Counted from the stretch's first letter, positions 12,054 to 23,960 are shown. The stretch is 64,000 nt of DNA from Physcia stellaris (GCA_018902385.1 JABSSW010000005.1:744001-808000), one strand, 5' to 3'. Notes: generated by a model from the letters alone, not told the origin. Numbers and translations are program-made.

Positions 12054-13737
12054 TTTGGTGTTCGTAGCTTGATACTTGGAATGGTATTGGTCGCCGTAGG
12101 ACGTATCCTTGACAACGTAATACGCGCGGTGAGTTCGGGGTAATTTCCAAATCGAACTCGCGATATGTGAACAGCACCTGTCGAAATCCGAATCTAATCC
12201 AGCCGTCTACGTAAAGGTGGATGCCTGCTCGCCTCATCTGTCTGAAAAAGGAGACCCCTTCCTCCTCGCCTCTCTTCCTCTTTCTCTTTCCTCGCCCAAA
12301 TTTCCCTTCACTCAAATCCCCGGATCCTCCTTCCAAAAGCCAAGCTGTGTGTGTGTGTGCCAACGAGGATCATGTCATCAGGAGGCCATCACCATCGCCT
12401 CAAAACAACTGATCCTATAATGTACATAACCCCAGTACCTGTATGCGGGACGCTGCACCATGCATCCAATTCACACGCGAAGTCTAAACCAAGGTAGGAA
12501 AAAGAATTTCAGACCACGTCAGCTCAGCCCAAAAACCTTCTCTCGCAATATAAATAACCCAACTCCGAATTCTTTTTTTGTTGATGATAGGCACTCCGCC
12601 ATCTCCTCGTCCCGGCCCGCGCACCGACGCGGGGAATTCGCATGCTGTCGTACGGCTGTGGGACCCTTCGAGCGGGTATCCGGAATGTGTTTTGACGTTG
12701 CGATGGTGCAGGGGTTTAAATTCTTGAAGGTGAGTTTCCCGGCTGGGATATGAGAGGTGGAGGAGAATTTTGGGTTGATGGGGGCGGGGGGGTAGGAAGG
12801 GATTTTGGATGTTGTTTCGGGGGAGGGTGGAATTTTATGCTGGTAGGAGGGTGAGATGGTACCGAAGCTTGTGGGGAGGAAGGCGGATTGAGGAGAGAGT
12901 TTTTAATGGTTTCGGGGATCTGAGATCATGGCTGTTTGGTTCGAGATCAGCCTCGCTCGTGCATTTGTTGGTGAGCTGGCTTTGGGGTATGGAGATGTTT
13001 CGATAGGCTCTGTAGGTGATGGAGCATATGACTTGGAGTCACAGTCCCATTTGTGTATATGGTCGACTGGCTGGACTAGGGTGTTAAGGCAATGAAATGA
13101 AGTTGCAGTGGTTGAGACGTGGCACGTCCATAGGCGATCTTCGTCTTCGAGTTTTTGACTTCTGCATCTTTCTTCCCTTTTTTTAAAAATTCATTTATTT
13201 CTCGACGATCGTTTTAATGCGTATCAACTTCATTTTGACAGAAGACTCCGTCGCATAAACAGGAGAATGTTGTTTCGGAATAGTGGCAGTTCCAATTTGG
13301 TCGCTGATCCTCGTGGGCAGACTGCTTGCTAGAAACCACCGTCCACACACCCATGTACATACTTAGTCTTTTTATTCTAGGAATGAGGCGAACGAGGCTT
13401 TAGCTTGGGTCAAAACTGGAACGTTTACACTGATTCCTCATCAGTCAATCATTGCATTGCTTCAAGAGTCCGAAAATCGAATCGTGGCACATCGATATTA
13501 AGCGTAAGCTTGTTTATGATATGTCCTAGTACTGTAGTCCTCTTAAGTCTGAATCTAAAGATGTTAACCTCGCCATTTATGTTCAGCTCGCCGAGCTCTA
13601 AAAGCCCAGCTCACGCTGATCTGATCTCGGGTGATCTCTGGATGCTGCTCGACTCCTGCAAAAATGCCTTCAAAAAGCTGAAACTACATCTGTCTAGTTG
13701 GCTATGCCGCAGTGAAAAATTTAGACGTGTTGAATGA
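12054..13737. other. Gene-free stretch downstream of the PKS
   Basis: This contains the 3' ends of the PKS and of the convergent kinase gene. Around 12230-12330 it is C/T-rich, and around 12720-12900 it is G-rich. I see no ORF with family motifs and no RNA gene I can support. Confidence 0.5.
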
Positions 13738-16629
13738 TTAACCCTGTTGCGGGTTCGATGGCTCTGAAGTTCGGCCTCCATATGAATGCCTGGCACTCCT
13801 AGCTTGACCGTAGCTAGACGAGGTACTGCTGACAGAACGTTTCCTCGTTCTGTCGTCCGTGAGGGGGGTGGCATCGTTCGTCGAACTGTTACGTTTGTGG
13901 GCGCGGCTTGAAGACAAAGCGAGCGGTGAAGCTGTAAGGCGTTTGTCACCTATCCAAGGATGCGGACTCCGCAGGCCGCTGACTTCTGGCCGATGAATAT
14001 CAGCTGGGCTCAGGGGATCCGGCGTACGCCGATCCGGCGCTTTCGTCGACAGGCGAGGAAGAAGCGATGAGGCGGTCTCGCGATTATTCTGTTCGGGCAT
14101 AGAGTCATCCTTTACATCTGCAAAATCGATTTTTGATTGTGAACAGATACGGTCAATCGTGTCCCAAAGGTCCAAAGCTGTTATCCGGGTCTGTCTGTTT
14201 TCATCAAGCATGCGATCAACGAGATCAAGTACCTCTCGGAGACTCTTCAAATTTTTACGTTCCATCTCATCGTGAAGCCTCGTGATCCATTCGTCCACTG
14301 GTGTTCGTCGGTGAATATTCCCATCAGTATCTATTTGCCAAAAGCCATCGTCCTCTATGACGTCATTCTGGGAGCCTGGAAATCTTCTTCCCTCCCGGTT
14401 GCTCCTGAAGGATTCAACGGAATTGTAACCGCAAGTCGCCCATATCAATAGCTCGAGGAAAACGCATCCCATTGACCACATATCGTAGGGTCGAGAAGTA
14501 GCTCCTTCTTTCGCGGCCTCTGGAGGCTCGTAAGTCAGTGTACCGTTGGGCGATCGGGTGTTGGCGCTGCCAGAGCGGTACGTATGTACCTTGCCTGACC
14601 CGAAATCTGCTACCTGAAACACACCACACCTGGAGGCCGTTGACTTGAAGAGAAGGATATTTTCTGGTTTCAGGTCGTGATGCCAACCCGACTTTCGGAT
14701 ATCTTGCTGTGTGGGTGCTAAGAGATTCGTCGGGGTTTCCGAGCTGGTGTTTGATCCTGATAAGTTGTGAATATGCCGTAAAGCAATTGATAATGCTTGA
14801 AATTGTTCAAGAAGCCAGCGGAGCTTGCGCTTAGTAGGCTCCCCGAACTTACTACGCTTCATATATTGTCGCATGTTGCACTCTGCATAGTGAAACAGCA
14901 TATAGTATCTGCCGTCTTGTGTCCATGTAGCTAAATGAGTAACGATGTTTTGGTGTGGGACTATCCTTAGCTCATCAAGGATTTTCAGTTCCTTGGCAAA
15001 ATCGCTCCCTGTTCGAAGAGGGCGGTCCTTGAACTCCTTCACAGCAAAAATCGCGTTCTTATCCTGTGGTAACATCAGTCATATTGCAACGAAGGGATTT
15101 TTCTCACGACGTTTTGAAGGACTACTGTCGCCCACTGAATGTAGTGTGCTCTTGCAGAAATCACGAGATCCGACTCCCTCCAAGTCTGCTGTCATCTCAA
15201 CGTGATTCAAACTACGTTAGGAAGAAGAAAATTGGTTGATAATCTGTGCCTAAGAGAAACGCAAACTTACTGACCTTAGTCAGTTTATGATGAGCTGGAT
15301 CGATCCGCACTCGATAAACTTTGCTGTAAGCACCCGATCCACAGTGAGCTCTATATTTGTCGGACTCCTTGTCTTCGTCGTCAGTCTCGGTCTCCTTCTC
15401 GGATGCTGAGCCATGGCGACTGTCGAGGAAGGCAACATCTTCGATATCCCTGGGATAGTAGTGTACCGGTACTACCGTGCCTTTATGAAGCCTCTTATGT
15501 TCACCGAGGCTAAAGAAAACTGCCGCATGAAAACCTCCTTGATACTGGAGGAGATTCTTGAAGTTGGGCCTGCAGTTCTTGTGGCAGCAGTGCTTCGACT
15601 CCAATGGGTAGGTTTTATCGCTTATATCTCGAGCCAGCAACGCTTTGAGGCATTTCATGCGTAGCTGAGCATGAACACACATTGTTGTTAGTATTGGGGC
15701 TGTTTCGTATGCTTTCACAATGAGCTCTTCCTCCTCGTCCTTCTTAATTGTATTGTCTTCAACAATTATCTCTCGAATCATAGTTATGGAAGCAACTCTG
15801 AGTAGATCGGTGCGGGAAATGTACTCCCTCCCGTCACAAGCTGACTTCATGAGATTGGAAATCTCTCCACGTTTTGCATCGGCGAAGCTTTCCTCGCTGA
15901 TTCTTGTCGTCAAAAGAGCAAAGTATTCGCGATGTATATCCAGGTGCATAGCACGATGGCGCGATCTTTCCCACAGATCTGCAAGTACTGTACAGATATC
16001 TTTCCAGTCTGCTATTGTCGATAGGCCATGGGTATGTTTGCCAATATCGTTCCATTCATAATCATCACAAGTAATTGTGCATTCTCCTTGGCGAAAGATC
16101 ACAGACTTTCCCGCAAGACTGGTGGCGTCGCATTGAGCTTCGACAAATTTTCTTGTCGTTTTTTCGATGTCTTCATAACTCGAGGGGTTATTCGGCTGCA
16201 TAGAGACATTTTGGGGGGCATTGGGAATTTTGTTGCCCTCGAAAGTGACGCTCAAGGAATAGGTAACGCTCTCGGGGATTATGTAGCCATTCGCTGGACT
16301 TCCAGGTCGTGTGGTAAGCTGATCAGGATCGATGTTCGAAATTTGTACTGGCGGCCATTCATACAGTTCCTCTAGCGAGAGCGAAGGTTTTGATAGAGGT
16401 ATTTGTTGATTATGGGATTCAAGTTGGGGGATAGAGATCTTTATTTGCGGTGCATTTCCCTCCTCCCGAATGTGTTCTTCGGAAGTCGATCCAGGAAGAC
16501 GCTGTGACTGTCTTACAGGCAATTGCCCACTTGCCGTTAGACTGCGTTCTGTAGAATGCGTGACTGGTCAGAACCCAAATCTGACCTTGCATATTCCCAC
16601 CTACCGCGTTTCTCTCGTGATACCTCCAT
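13738..16629 (-). CDS. Protein kinase with a long N-terminal region of unknown function
   Basis: Predicted Ser/Thr-type protein kinase of about 874 residues. Exons on the minus strand: 16605-16629 (25 bases), 15275-16548 and 13738-15063. The introns are 56 and 211 bases, and the phases add up exactly. The first ~420 residues match nothing I recognise. The kinase domain follows: glycine loop GSGAYSKVYRV, ATP-binding Lys in FAVKEF, catalytic loop HHDLKPENIL (His where most kinases have the HRD Arg), magnesium loop VADFG, and YEPPEA in place of APE. About 120 basic, Ser-rich residues end the protein. The key catalytic residues are present, so it is probably active. The start relies on a micro-exon: the long second exon has no usable ATG. 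Substrate and pathway are unknown; such kinases with unique N-terminal halves are numerous in filamentous ascomycetes. Confidence 0.82.
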
Positions 16630-17280
16630 CGCAAATGGAAAGCCTATTCCAGAAACGGACAGCAACGAGGAGAGCCAAGTAAAACAAGAATGGACGACTT
16701 TGACCGCAATGCAGTACACAGTGAGCAGAATCCCAAGTTCTGTGTAACGACGATGAATGTGATATAAGTCAGAGATCGATGGGGTTATTGATTTTCGCAA
16801 GGCTACGCAGAGAGCGCCTGCTAGTTATATTCAAGTCCATGTTGCGGCTCTGCGGTGAATAGGAGGACCGGTGAGTTCGGGTGGGCAAAGAAGGCTGTGG
16901 TGGTCCTACTGTCGGGCGCTCAACGCCTTGTTCTCGGAAGCGAAGTTATTAGGAAAGCCGTAGTGATTGGACTGAGCGAACAGCGACGGTAGAGGAGGGT
17001 GGTTCGGATAATATTATCCATGGTGGTGACCCATGCAATGCGACCGTACGCGCATCTAACCTGCATATTATTGGTACCCAAAACGCTTAGTACATAGCCT
17101 TCATAGCGTCAAAGCCTCTTTTCGCGCAGCTGAAAGGCGGTACTTGAGGGCATGATAAAACTTACTACGTACTCGTACATATGACCTGCACAGCATGATC
17201 TCATACCGGTCGCCAGTTTGATGTGAGTCTTGAATACTAATGGTCAGAAGTTTCTCAGTTTTGCCAACGAGTACGTATAC
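16630..17280. other. Intergenic stretch between kinase and CorA-like genes
   Basis: 650 bases upstream of the kinase start and downstream of the CorA-like gene's stop. I see no ORF with recognisable features and no repeat. Confidence 0.5.
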
Positions 17281-19328
17281 TTATGCAGTTTCCCCTATTC
17301 TGTGGTTCTGAATTTCTCTTTGAGTAGCCCGATAACGCCTCGGACAACGTGAGTGGATAATTTTCCAGAGAGGTCCGCGCCTTGTGTCGGCCCCTCCCTG
17401 GTAGGCTTGGAGTCTCACCCATAGCCACCATATCACCAAAGTAGCTATAGTAAGTGGTACCGACACTGCGGCAAAGAGCCAGGCGTTGGACGAGACGACA
17501 ACCTTATTCGAGCCGCCAGGTTCTTGCTCCTGACCAACGAATTGGGTTGAGAAGAAGTTCTGCAGATGCATTAGTGAGAATGAAGCTATAGCCTGACTCA
17601 TTGAACACTGACAGATACCACCGTTGCGGGCAGGTAGACAAGAGTAATCATCGTCAAGACTTTCACAGCAGCAGCGTCCTGGGTACTCTTCTCTGTAAGT
17701 TTCCGCATGGTTGTGTTCTCCTGGCGCGCTTCTTCAGCGAGCTCTTTCAGCGAGCTCCCATTGCCCAGATCCAGAAGGCTAGATAGCTGAGTCACAAGTA
17801 AGCTTGAATGAAGACTCTAATTCCATCTCTAGAAAAGCTTACAAGCTGTATCGACCCCTGGACTTTCCGATGCAAAGTTTCAATTTTTAGTCTGCTGCAG
17901 CTGACCTCCAACTTTTGCTCCTCCAAAGCTACCTTTATCAGATCAAAATCGGTCACGCTTGCATCCTCCACACTTGCCCTACGCGTGTTACAGTAGTTCA
18001 CATAACTTTTCAGGAGTGAAGCAATAGTATCAAGGGTGGAATCAAGAATATGCAAATTATCGATCAGCAAGTCCTCGAAATCTTTCAGAACCTGTCTCTC
18101 TTCTATATTGGGGAGCTGCAAGGGATTCTTCTCGGTTATTGAAGCTACAATCAACTTCTCAGACTTATAACAGTATTAGTACATCCAAGAACATCCCATG
18201 AAGAAAAGAAAATCGAAAAGGAAAAGGAAATCGTAAAAGAGGCCATCACCCACTTGTTTTGTTATCTGCTCTGTAAGATAGACAATGCATGGCCTCCAGT
18301 TTGCTAGGGATGTATCAAGTATTATGAGGTGGATCTCGAAAGGGTTTAATGCAGTCAGGTCCGATGATCCTCTCACGTATCGTCCCACTGAGTGCTTTGT
18401 CCGCTTCGAAGTGGCCACGAGGACCCAGGTCGAGGAGTTCGTTTCTTGCCCACAGGAGAACTGGTGATAGACTGCAGTCTGTCTCGTAGACCATGGGTTG
18501 TTCGGGTTTCGATGATTTAATTCGACGTATTTGAGACCATAAGCGCATTCTAGGCGTGTCAGCACTGTGGCGAGCATTTGCCATACCAAAATTGGAGACA
18601 TTACCAAATACAGCAGACTCTTGCTCTAACGGTTTTGCTGCAGGTACTAAAAGCTGCCGAAAACGCAATGGCGGTACTCCAATCTCGTTGTCACCACGCT
18701 TGGATCCAAAGAGCAGAACGAAGTCCTTGAATCGAGGAAAGATATGAAACTCGTTCATCAATGCATTGAACATTTTCTCCGTCAATTTTAGACGACTGAG
18801 TGAGTGGTGTTGATGTATAAAGCTGGGCCAGATCAGTATAGGATCTTTTCTCACATAGACCTGTTGCCGAATCTTACCACATACGAAAGCAATGCTCTGA
18901 TCTCTGAGTACCAAACGCATGTAAGTCTAAGTATAATGCATTGTGAGTACGATGAAGCACATTCCACTCGAACTTACCGCTGCATGGTGTGTAAGGTCCT
19001 GGACATTGTCGATCTTCCAACGCTCGACTGGCGCCCCGGTGTATCGTGGGGGACCGTCCGACCCTTGATACTGCTCTATAGGTGATGAAGGATCCGACTC
19101 GGAGTCAGAATTCAGCTCCGAGTTCCACTTTTGCATATGGCTGGGCTCATCTTGACAAACGCTAGAGTCATCAGGAGCTCTACACGAAGGTCTGTGGACG
19201 TGAAATTCCAGGTAGGAACGGTCCTTGGTTTGCTCAAACAGTTGATCGGCCTTTTTCTCAAAGTATTCGTTGATGGCCGAAGTTTGATAGTAAAACAGAG
19301 CCTTTTCAAGATAAGAAGATGTCTGCAT
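17281..19328 (-). CDS. CorA-like membrane protein
   Basis: A 580-residue protein of the fungal CorA-like (Mg2+ transporter-like) family. Exons on the minus strand: 18978-19328, 18605-18926, 18254-18549, 17843-18163, 17613-17786 and 17281-17559. All introns are GT...AG, the exon phases add up, and the 18164-18253 intron has a TACTAAT branch site. The middle region carries the family signature WSTRQTAVYHQF and a TSLANWR segment. The C-terminus has a helical stalk followed by two membrane segments, LTMITLVYLPATVVSNFF and LFAAVSVPLTIATLVIWWL. The YLPATVVS...FFST element is characteristic of this fungal group. The classical GMN selectivity motif is not present between the helices, so ion transport is unproven; some relatives are found in incompatibility or stress contexts. 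The start is the first in-frame ATG at 19328. Confidence 0.85.
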
Positions 19329-19718
19329 CTCCACGATATCTGCATCTCAGCAATGGCCCATGTAGACTGTCGATGAATCCTTGGGTCGAAGAGAAATGGA
19401 AAGCGCTCGCTGCTGACGAGGTGTTCGATCCACGGCTTAATGCAGCTGTAGCATTAGCGAATCAAGTTGTGCGATGTTTCCTATGGGTGTAGTGGGTGTG
19501 CTTGAACCATCGATTGGATCGGGCCCAGCAAATGATGCGACCAATTCGCGCAGCGCGAGCTCTCTGGGGCGCATTGCCAGCGACAATTATATAGTACTGG
19601 GCTCACATCTCACCTCTGTTGGTCTTCTAAGCATTCGCCCGAAAAGTGGGTTTGGGGCAAACGTACATTTCGGATCTTCTTACCACTTTCAGCCTTGCCA
19701 CAATCGACCCCTCCAAAG
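19329..19718. other. Upstream region of the CorA-like gene
   Basis: About 390 bases between the CorA-like start and the small two-exon ORF on the other strand. It is probably a divergent promoter; I see no further element. Confidence 0.4.
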
Positions 19719-19921
19719 ATGCCACAGCAGATTATCCAAGACCGTTACATCGATCAGAAACAATTGCAAGATTTGCTAGCCAGTAAATTCAGCATTGGTA
19801 CATATACCATCAGAGTAGGCTAGCCATCTAGCCATACCAATAAACGACCACTAACGTGCAGATTCAGTGGAAGATCAACAGGTGGATCATCACTGCCCCC
19901 AAACCGTTGACTGATGTATGA
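19719..19921 (+). CDS. Small two-exon ORF of unknown function
   Basis: Exon 1 (19719-19814) opens with ATG and encodes 32 residues, including MPQQIIQDRYIDQKQL. An intron from 19815 (GTAGGC) to 19861 (CTAACGTGCAG, with a branch-like CTAAC) joins to exon 2 (from 19862), which reads IQWKINRWIITAPKPLTD. The predicted 51-residue protein is compact, with a Trp/Ile-rich core. The reading through the intron gains sense: amphipathic helix, then alternating hydrophobic residues. A second donor-like GTATGA at 19916 could mean that another exon follows; otherwise the ORF stops at 19921. A palindromic repeat sits 30 bases downstream and may have truncated the gene. I do not recognise a named family. Confidence 0.4.
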
Positions 19922-19950
19922 CTTTCCATTATCTTCTTACCTCTACCCCT

Positions 19951-20003
19951 TAATCGTGCTGCCCTAATCGCGAAAGACCCCCACGATTAGTGCAGCACGA
20001 TTA
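19951..20003. repeat. Palindromic repeat, copy B
   Basis: The left arm TAATCGTGCTGCCCTAATCG (19951-19970) and the right arm CGATTAGTGCAGCACGATTA (19984-20003) are inverted repeats of 20 bases with one mismatch and a 13-base spacer. The arms match the degenerate palindrome at 1338-1401. It is probably a miniature element or paired terminal repeats from a DNA transposon; no transposase lies between the arms. Confidence 0.75.
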
Positions 20004-20714
20004 CTGTATGTGTAGCTCCTTTGGATAGCCTAATGCAGGCCAGTCGGAACTGGATGGCCTCACCATCTAGCCTTTGCCAGGTGCCTAACGGCCAATAGTC
20101 TGAGATCGAAAGCGTCGAGATACCTATGCCGCAGAGGTGGTGATGATGCATGTTGACAGGATGATGAAGCCGGGTCGAGTACGGGAGAGTCTTGCGCAAG
20201 ATTCGTCGCCTTGGATATAGGGGTAGCACGAAACTTGCAACACGTACCCTAAGCGCCATCAATGAATACATTCAAGGTGTGAATTGTGGACAGAGAACCA
20301 GTGGGCCGTGAGAGAATGATGAGCGAGCTGCAGGTTAATCTAGCCATCGGATGCAGTTCGACTTCCCCGAAAGGCTATTGATATTTACATGTCGGAATAA
20401 ACACGCAGCTTCCGGCAATCTCATTCACGGTCGTTGCCTTTTCGCCTCTTTCCATGAACACGGTTGTGCCCTTTATAGTACACGCACCTCAAGTGACAGT
20501 CATATATTGAAGCGTTCTATCCACAGCAAAGGCCTTGCTTGTAGGGTTTTGATCGCACGTAGGGTCTAATAAATCAGAACCCCAGCGGCTTCCCCTTACG
20601 GCTTACACGTACCTGTGCTGGGTCAATGGCATTCACATCTCGTTAACACGAGTATCTTGTCATATCCTGCATGCAACATACATCACTCACATCAACCTCA
20701 TGGAAACTCAAAAT
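20004..20714. other. Gene-free stretch
   Basis: About 700 bases downstream of the WW-domain gene's stop. I see no supported ORF or RNA gene. Confidence 0.45.
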
Positions 20715-22157
20715 CTATGCTCTCCACTCTGGGGCTGGTGGTACTCCACCGCCACCGTACGGATTTTGCTGACCGTAAGCACCATGTTGAGGTTGCTGCT
20801 GGCCGTAACCTTGATCGCCAGGTGCGCCATAATTAGGCTGGCCTGGGTAGCCTCCCCCAGTGTGCTGCCCCGGATACTGGCCCTGATCAAAGCCTTGTTG
20901 GCCGGGATAAGGGCCTGAGGATGGTTGCTGGCCATAAGGGGTATAGCCACCTTGCTGTTGAGCAGGATGAGCGGGAGTATTGTTCGGTGGCGGCGGATAT
21001 TGTCCTTGTTGTCCGTGCGCTGAGTATTGGTCATATCCGGATGCCTGGTGTTGGGTCTGATAAGGAGCTTGTTGACCGTAAGGTACCTGCTGATGTGAAG
21101 GATCGTAGGCAGTATTTGACTGTCCCCCAATCGGGTGCTGTTGCTGTCCGAAACTATCATACGAGGTGTCTGGGTGGCCAAATGACGTGGGTGCAGAAGT
21201 GCTTGGTTGACCTTGATTGTAGCCGGGACCTGAAAACCCTTGGGTACTTGAGCCTGTTGTATGTTGGGTTGCTTGGCTGGAGGGTTGACCATGCCCAGTC
21301 GAGGTACCGTATTGGCTTGAAGAAGATCCCGAGGGGGTATAGGCGACCGGCGGAGCCTGGCCGGAGTAACCACCAGACGATTGACCTGTTGAGGAGTATC
21401 CATAATTATTACCTTGGCCCTGTACTTTCGTCAGCAAGAACTGTGAAAAGAGAACCTGGATCTTACGGAAGCTCCATGATGACCGCCAAGAAAGCCAGAG
21501 GCTAGGCCCATCAGGCCGCCTTGTCCATGCCCACCCGACGAAGAGCCACCGTGGCCAGCGGATTGTTGATCGTGGGGCTTGCTTCCGCCGAGGAAGCTAC
21601 CGACAAGTTGGCCAGCAATGCCACCACCGCTGTTGCCGTGTCCTCCACCACCTCCCCCGTGGGAACCTTGGCCGCCAAGAAAAGAGCTCGCAAGACCTCC
21701 AAGGCCCGACTGATTCTGAGGTTTGTTCTGTTTGCCGCTCACTGCATTCATGGCTAAATCCTGTGGTGGAAGGATTAGCGAGACTTGACGGGTGATACTC
21801 TGTTGTGTACCGATAGAAAGCCTCTGTCGGCGCCTTCATAGTTGTCCCCTTGTCCTTCCATGCCTCGCTCGGAATATTGTGGCTTTTCGAAAGGATTCGA
21901 TTCTTGTAGTGGTGTGGGATCTGGAGTTGGGACTGAGAGTGCAGGTTGAGTAGGTATATCCCACTGTGAGTGACCTGTTGCTCGCTGAACGTAGTAATAT
22001 TTACGTGACTGTCCTTCCCACTGGGCAAGCCTGAAGGAGAAGTCAGGGATGAACCATGACGGGAAGTCAGATCCTACGGGACTTACCAGCCTTCTGGAAG
22101 GGCGGGCGGCGCGTTGGTCGGCCCTTCCTGGTTTGTCGGCGTCTGGGGACGTGTCAT
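20715..22157 (-). CDS. WW-domain protein with Gly/Gln/Tyr-rich tail
   Basis: A 429-residue protein. Exons on the minus strand: 22087-22157, 21811-22030, 21467-21760 and 20715-21419; introns are 56, 50, 47 bases and the phases add up. The start is the only ATG before the domain (MTRPQTPTNQEG). Residues ~22-55 form a single WW domain, PPALPEGWLAQW...KYYYV...HSQWDIP, with both tryptophans and the terminal proline; such domains bind proline-rich peptides. The rest is low complexity: Gly/Ser/His-rich repeats including SSFLGG, VGSFLGG and SGFLGG, then about 230 residues rich in Gln, Gly, Tyr and Pro. Such tails are usually disordered and can drive assembly. It is transcribed divergently from a second WW-domain gene with the same plan. 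Confidence 0.85.
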
Positions 22158-22438
22158 GGTAGTTTAGCGAGGATTTCAGGTGGAAGGCAAAGGTTTTAAT
22201 TTGAATAATTGAGATTACCTTAGAGTAAGAGGTTTGCAAGTATTATTCTCACCGAGCTGGTGCTCGTCTTCGCGCAGTGGCTTAGAGTAGAGCTTGCTCA
22301 GCCACTTTTGTGTTTTCGTGGCGTTCTTGCTATTCCCGATTACCCCACCATGGTATTCATCATCACCAGCACTGACTACTTAACCTATTCTTTCTCCCTC
22401 CACTGCTTCTTCCCTTGACAAGTTACCACCCTCTCGAA
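22158..22438. promoter_or_regulatory. Shared promoter of two divergent WW-domain genes
   Basis: 281 bases separate the two start codons. The region must hold both promoters and 5' leaders. It is C/T-rich in the 60 bases before the plus-strand ATG, as is common in fungal promoters. I do not see a clear TATA box. Confidence 0.6.
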
Positions 22439-23636
22439 ATGTCAGACTTTCTACCACCAAGCGGACCACCGCCTCCCAAGGTCCCAGAAGGATGGAAAGC
22501 ACAGTACAATGATCAGTACAAGGAATGGTAAGCTCCCTCCACACCATCTTTCAAATCGCGCAATACCATACAATATACAGCTCCTCTTTTTCTTGACCCT
22601 ACCATACACTTCGCGACGCTCACCAACCCCTCCATCCAGGTTCTACGTAAACATCCACACCAAGCAATCCCAGTGGGACCGTCCCACCGAGCCCGTCTAC
22701 CCCTCCGACTCTGCCTCCGCTCCCCATGGTCCCCCACCCTCATACGCAGGCGGCGGCACCGGCATGCCCGAGAAGTCCGGCTTGCATTCGAATAATCCCT
22801 ACTCTGGTGGCGTAGGCGGACATTCAAGCTCCAACGTCGATGACGACGCGGCATACGCAGCACGCCTACAAGCCGAGGAGGACGCGCGGGCCGCTGCTGC
22901 AGGGCGTCCTACCAGTAGAGGTACGTATACGCTACACATCAAGAGATCCCTACATTCCCTCCGTCCAAGACATACTCCAAGACGACACAAGCACCCACTT
23001 ACCCAACCCCCATCTCACCCCACCCCCCTTCTCCCACCTCCCAAAAAACAAGCTAACCCCCTCCCCAACCCAGGCGCAAGCGACAGCTACTACCAAACCC
23101 AATCCCAAACCCCCCAATCCTCCTCCTACCCACAGGGCCACCATTCCTACGACAGCGCACAACTCCCGCCCCGCGAAGAAAAAAAGAAAGGGCTCGGCGG
23201 CCTCCTCGGCAAACTAACCGGTGGCGGCAAACACAGCCAACCGGGCGGCAGCGGCTACCCTCAGCAACAATACGGCGGAGGCTACCCCCCACAGCATCAC
23301 CAAGGCGGCTACGGCGGCTACCCCCAGCAGCAGCAGGGCTACGGCGGATACCCCCAGCAGGGCTACGGTGGTGGTGGTGGCTATGGCGGCGGTGGCTACG
23401 GACAGGCTCCGCCGAGGAAGGCGGGTGGGTTTCCGGGCGGGGCGGCGGGTGGGGCGGCGCTGGGGTTGGGTGGGGGGCTTTTGGGCGGGATGATGCTTGG
23501 TGAGGCTATGGATGGGGGCGATGGGGGCGGGGATGGTGGTGGGGACTACGGAGGCGGGGATGACGGGGGGATTATGGTGGAGGGGATGATGGTGGGGGTG
23601 GCGATTTTTAGACTGGGAGAGGGAATCGTGCTTTGA
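22439..23636 (+). CDS. WWM1: WWM1-like WW-domain protein (C-terminal frame altered)
   Basis: Exons 22439-22527, 22640-22919 and 23074-23636; introns are 112 and 154 bases. The protein opens MSDFLPPSGPPPPKVPEGW and contains one WW domain (KVPEGWKAQY...FYVNIHTKQSQWDRP). An acidic/alanine-rich helix (AAYAARLQAEEDARAAAAG) follows, then GLGGLLGKLTGGGK and a long Gly/Tyr/Gln-rich tail. This is the plan of yeast Wwm1, which binds the metacaspase; a role in regulated cell death is inference. In a run of six G at 23565-23570 the Gly/Asp-rich reading frame is lost: the frame ends in a 21-residue unrelated tail at 23636, whereas the -1 frame keeps the Gly/Asp pattern and stops at 23611. The base may have been lost in sequencing or be a real mutation. 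Confidence 0.82.
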
Positions 23637-23687
23637 TTCTCTGTCGTCGGTGGATGGATGGTGGGGTTGATATGGTGTATGCATGGA

Positions 23688-23717
23688 ATGAGATGAGATG
23701 AGATGAGATGAGATGAT
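23688..23717. repeat. (ATGAG)n microsatellite
   Basis: About six pentamer units directly after the WWM1-like gene; probably in its 3' untranslated region. Confidence 0.85.
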
Positions 23718-23960
23718 GATGGTCGACGGTTGAACCAAAATGGGAGAATAGAGTCATGAGTATTATCTGCCTACCTTACCTCCCCTAGTGAACTACCGAA
23801 GAGTTACCACTCCCATCTCCTAATCGAGGGTCCTTGTAGCTCCACAAAAGACCCCTTTCTTCCCCAACCAAACAACAACAGCCCTTCCCTCAGACCTTAA
23901 CTGTGGATGATCTTAGAAGCCGACGTCTATGTAATACTCTTGTATTGAGTCACTACTAGC

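Noticed and set aside
12217-12753. Plus-strand ORFs downstream of the PKS
   Set aside because: Low-complexity C/T-rich translation without domain features.
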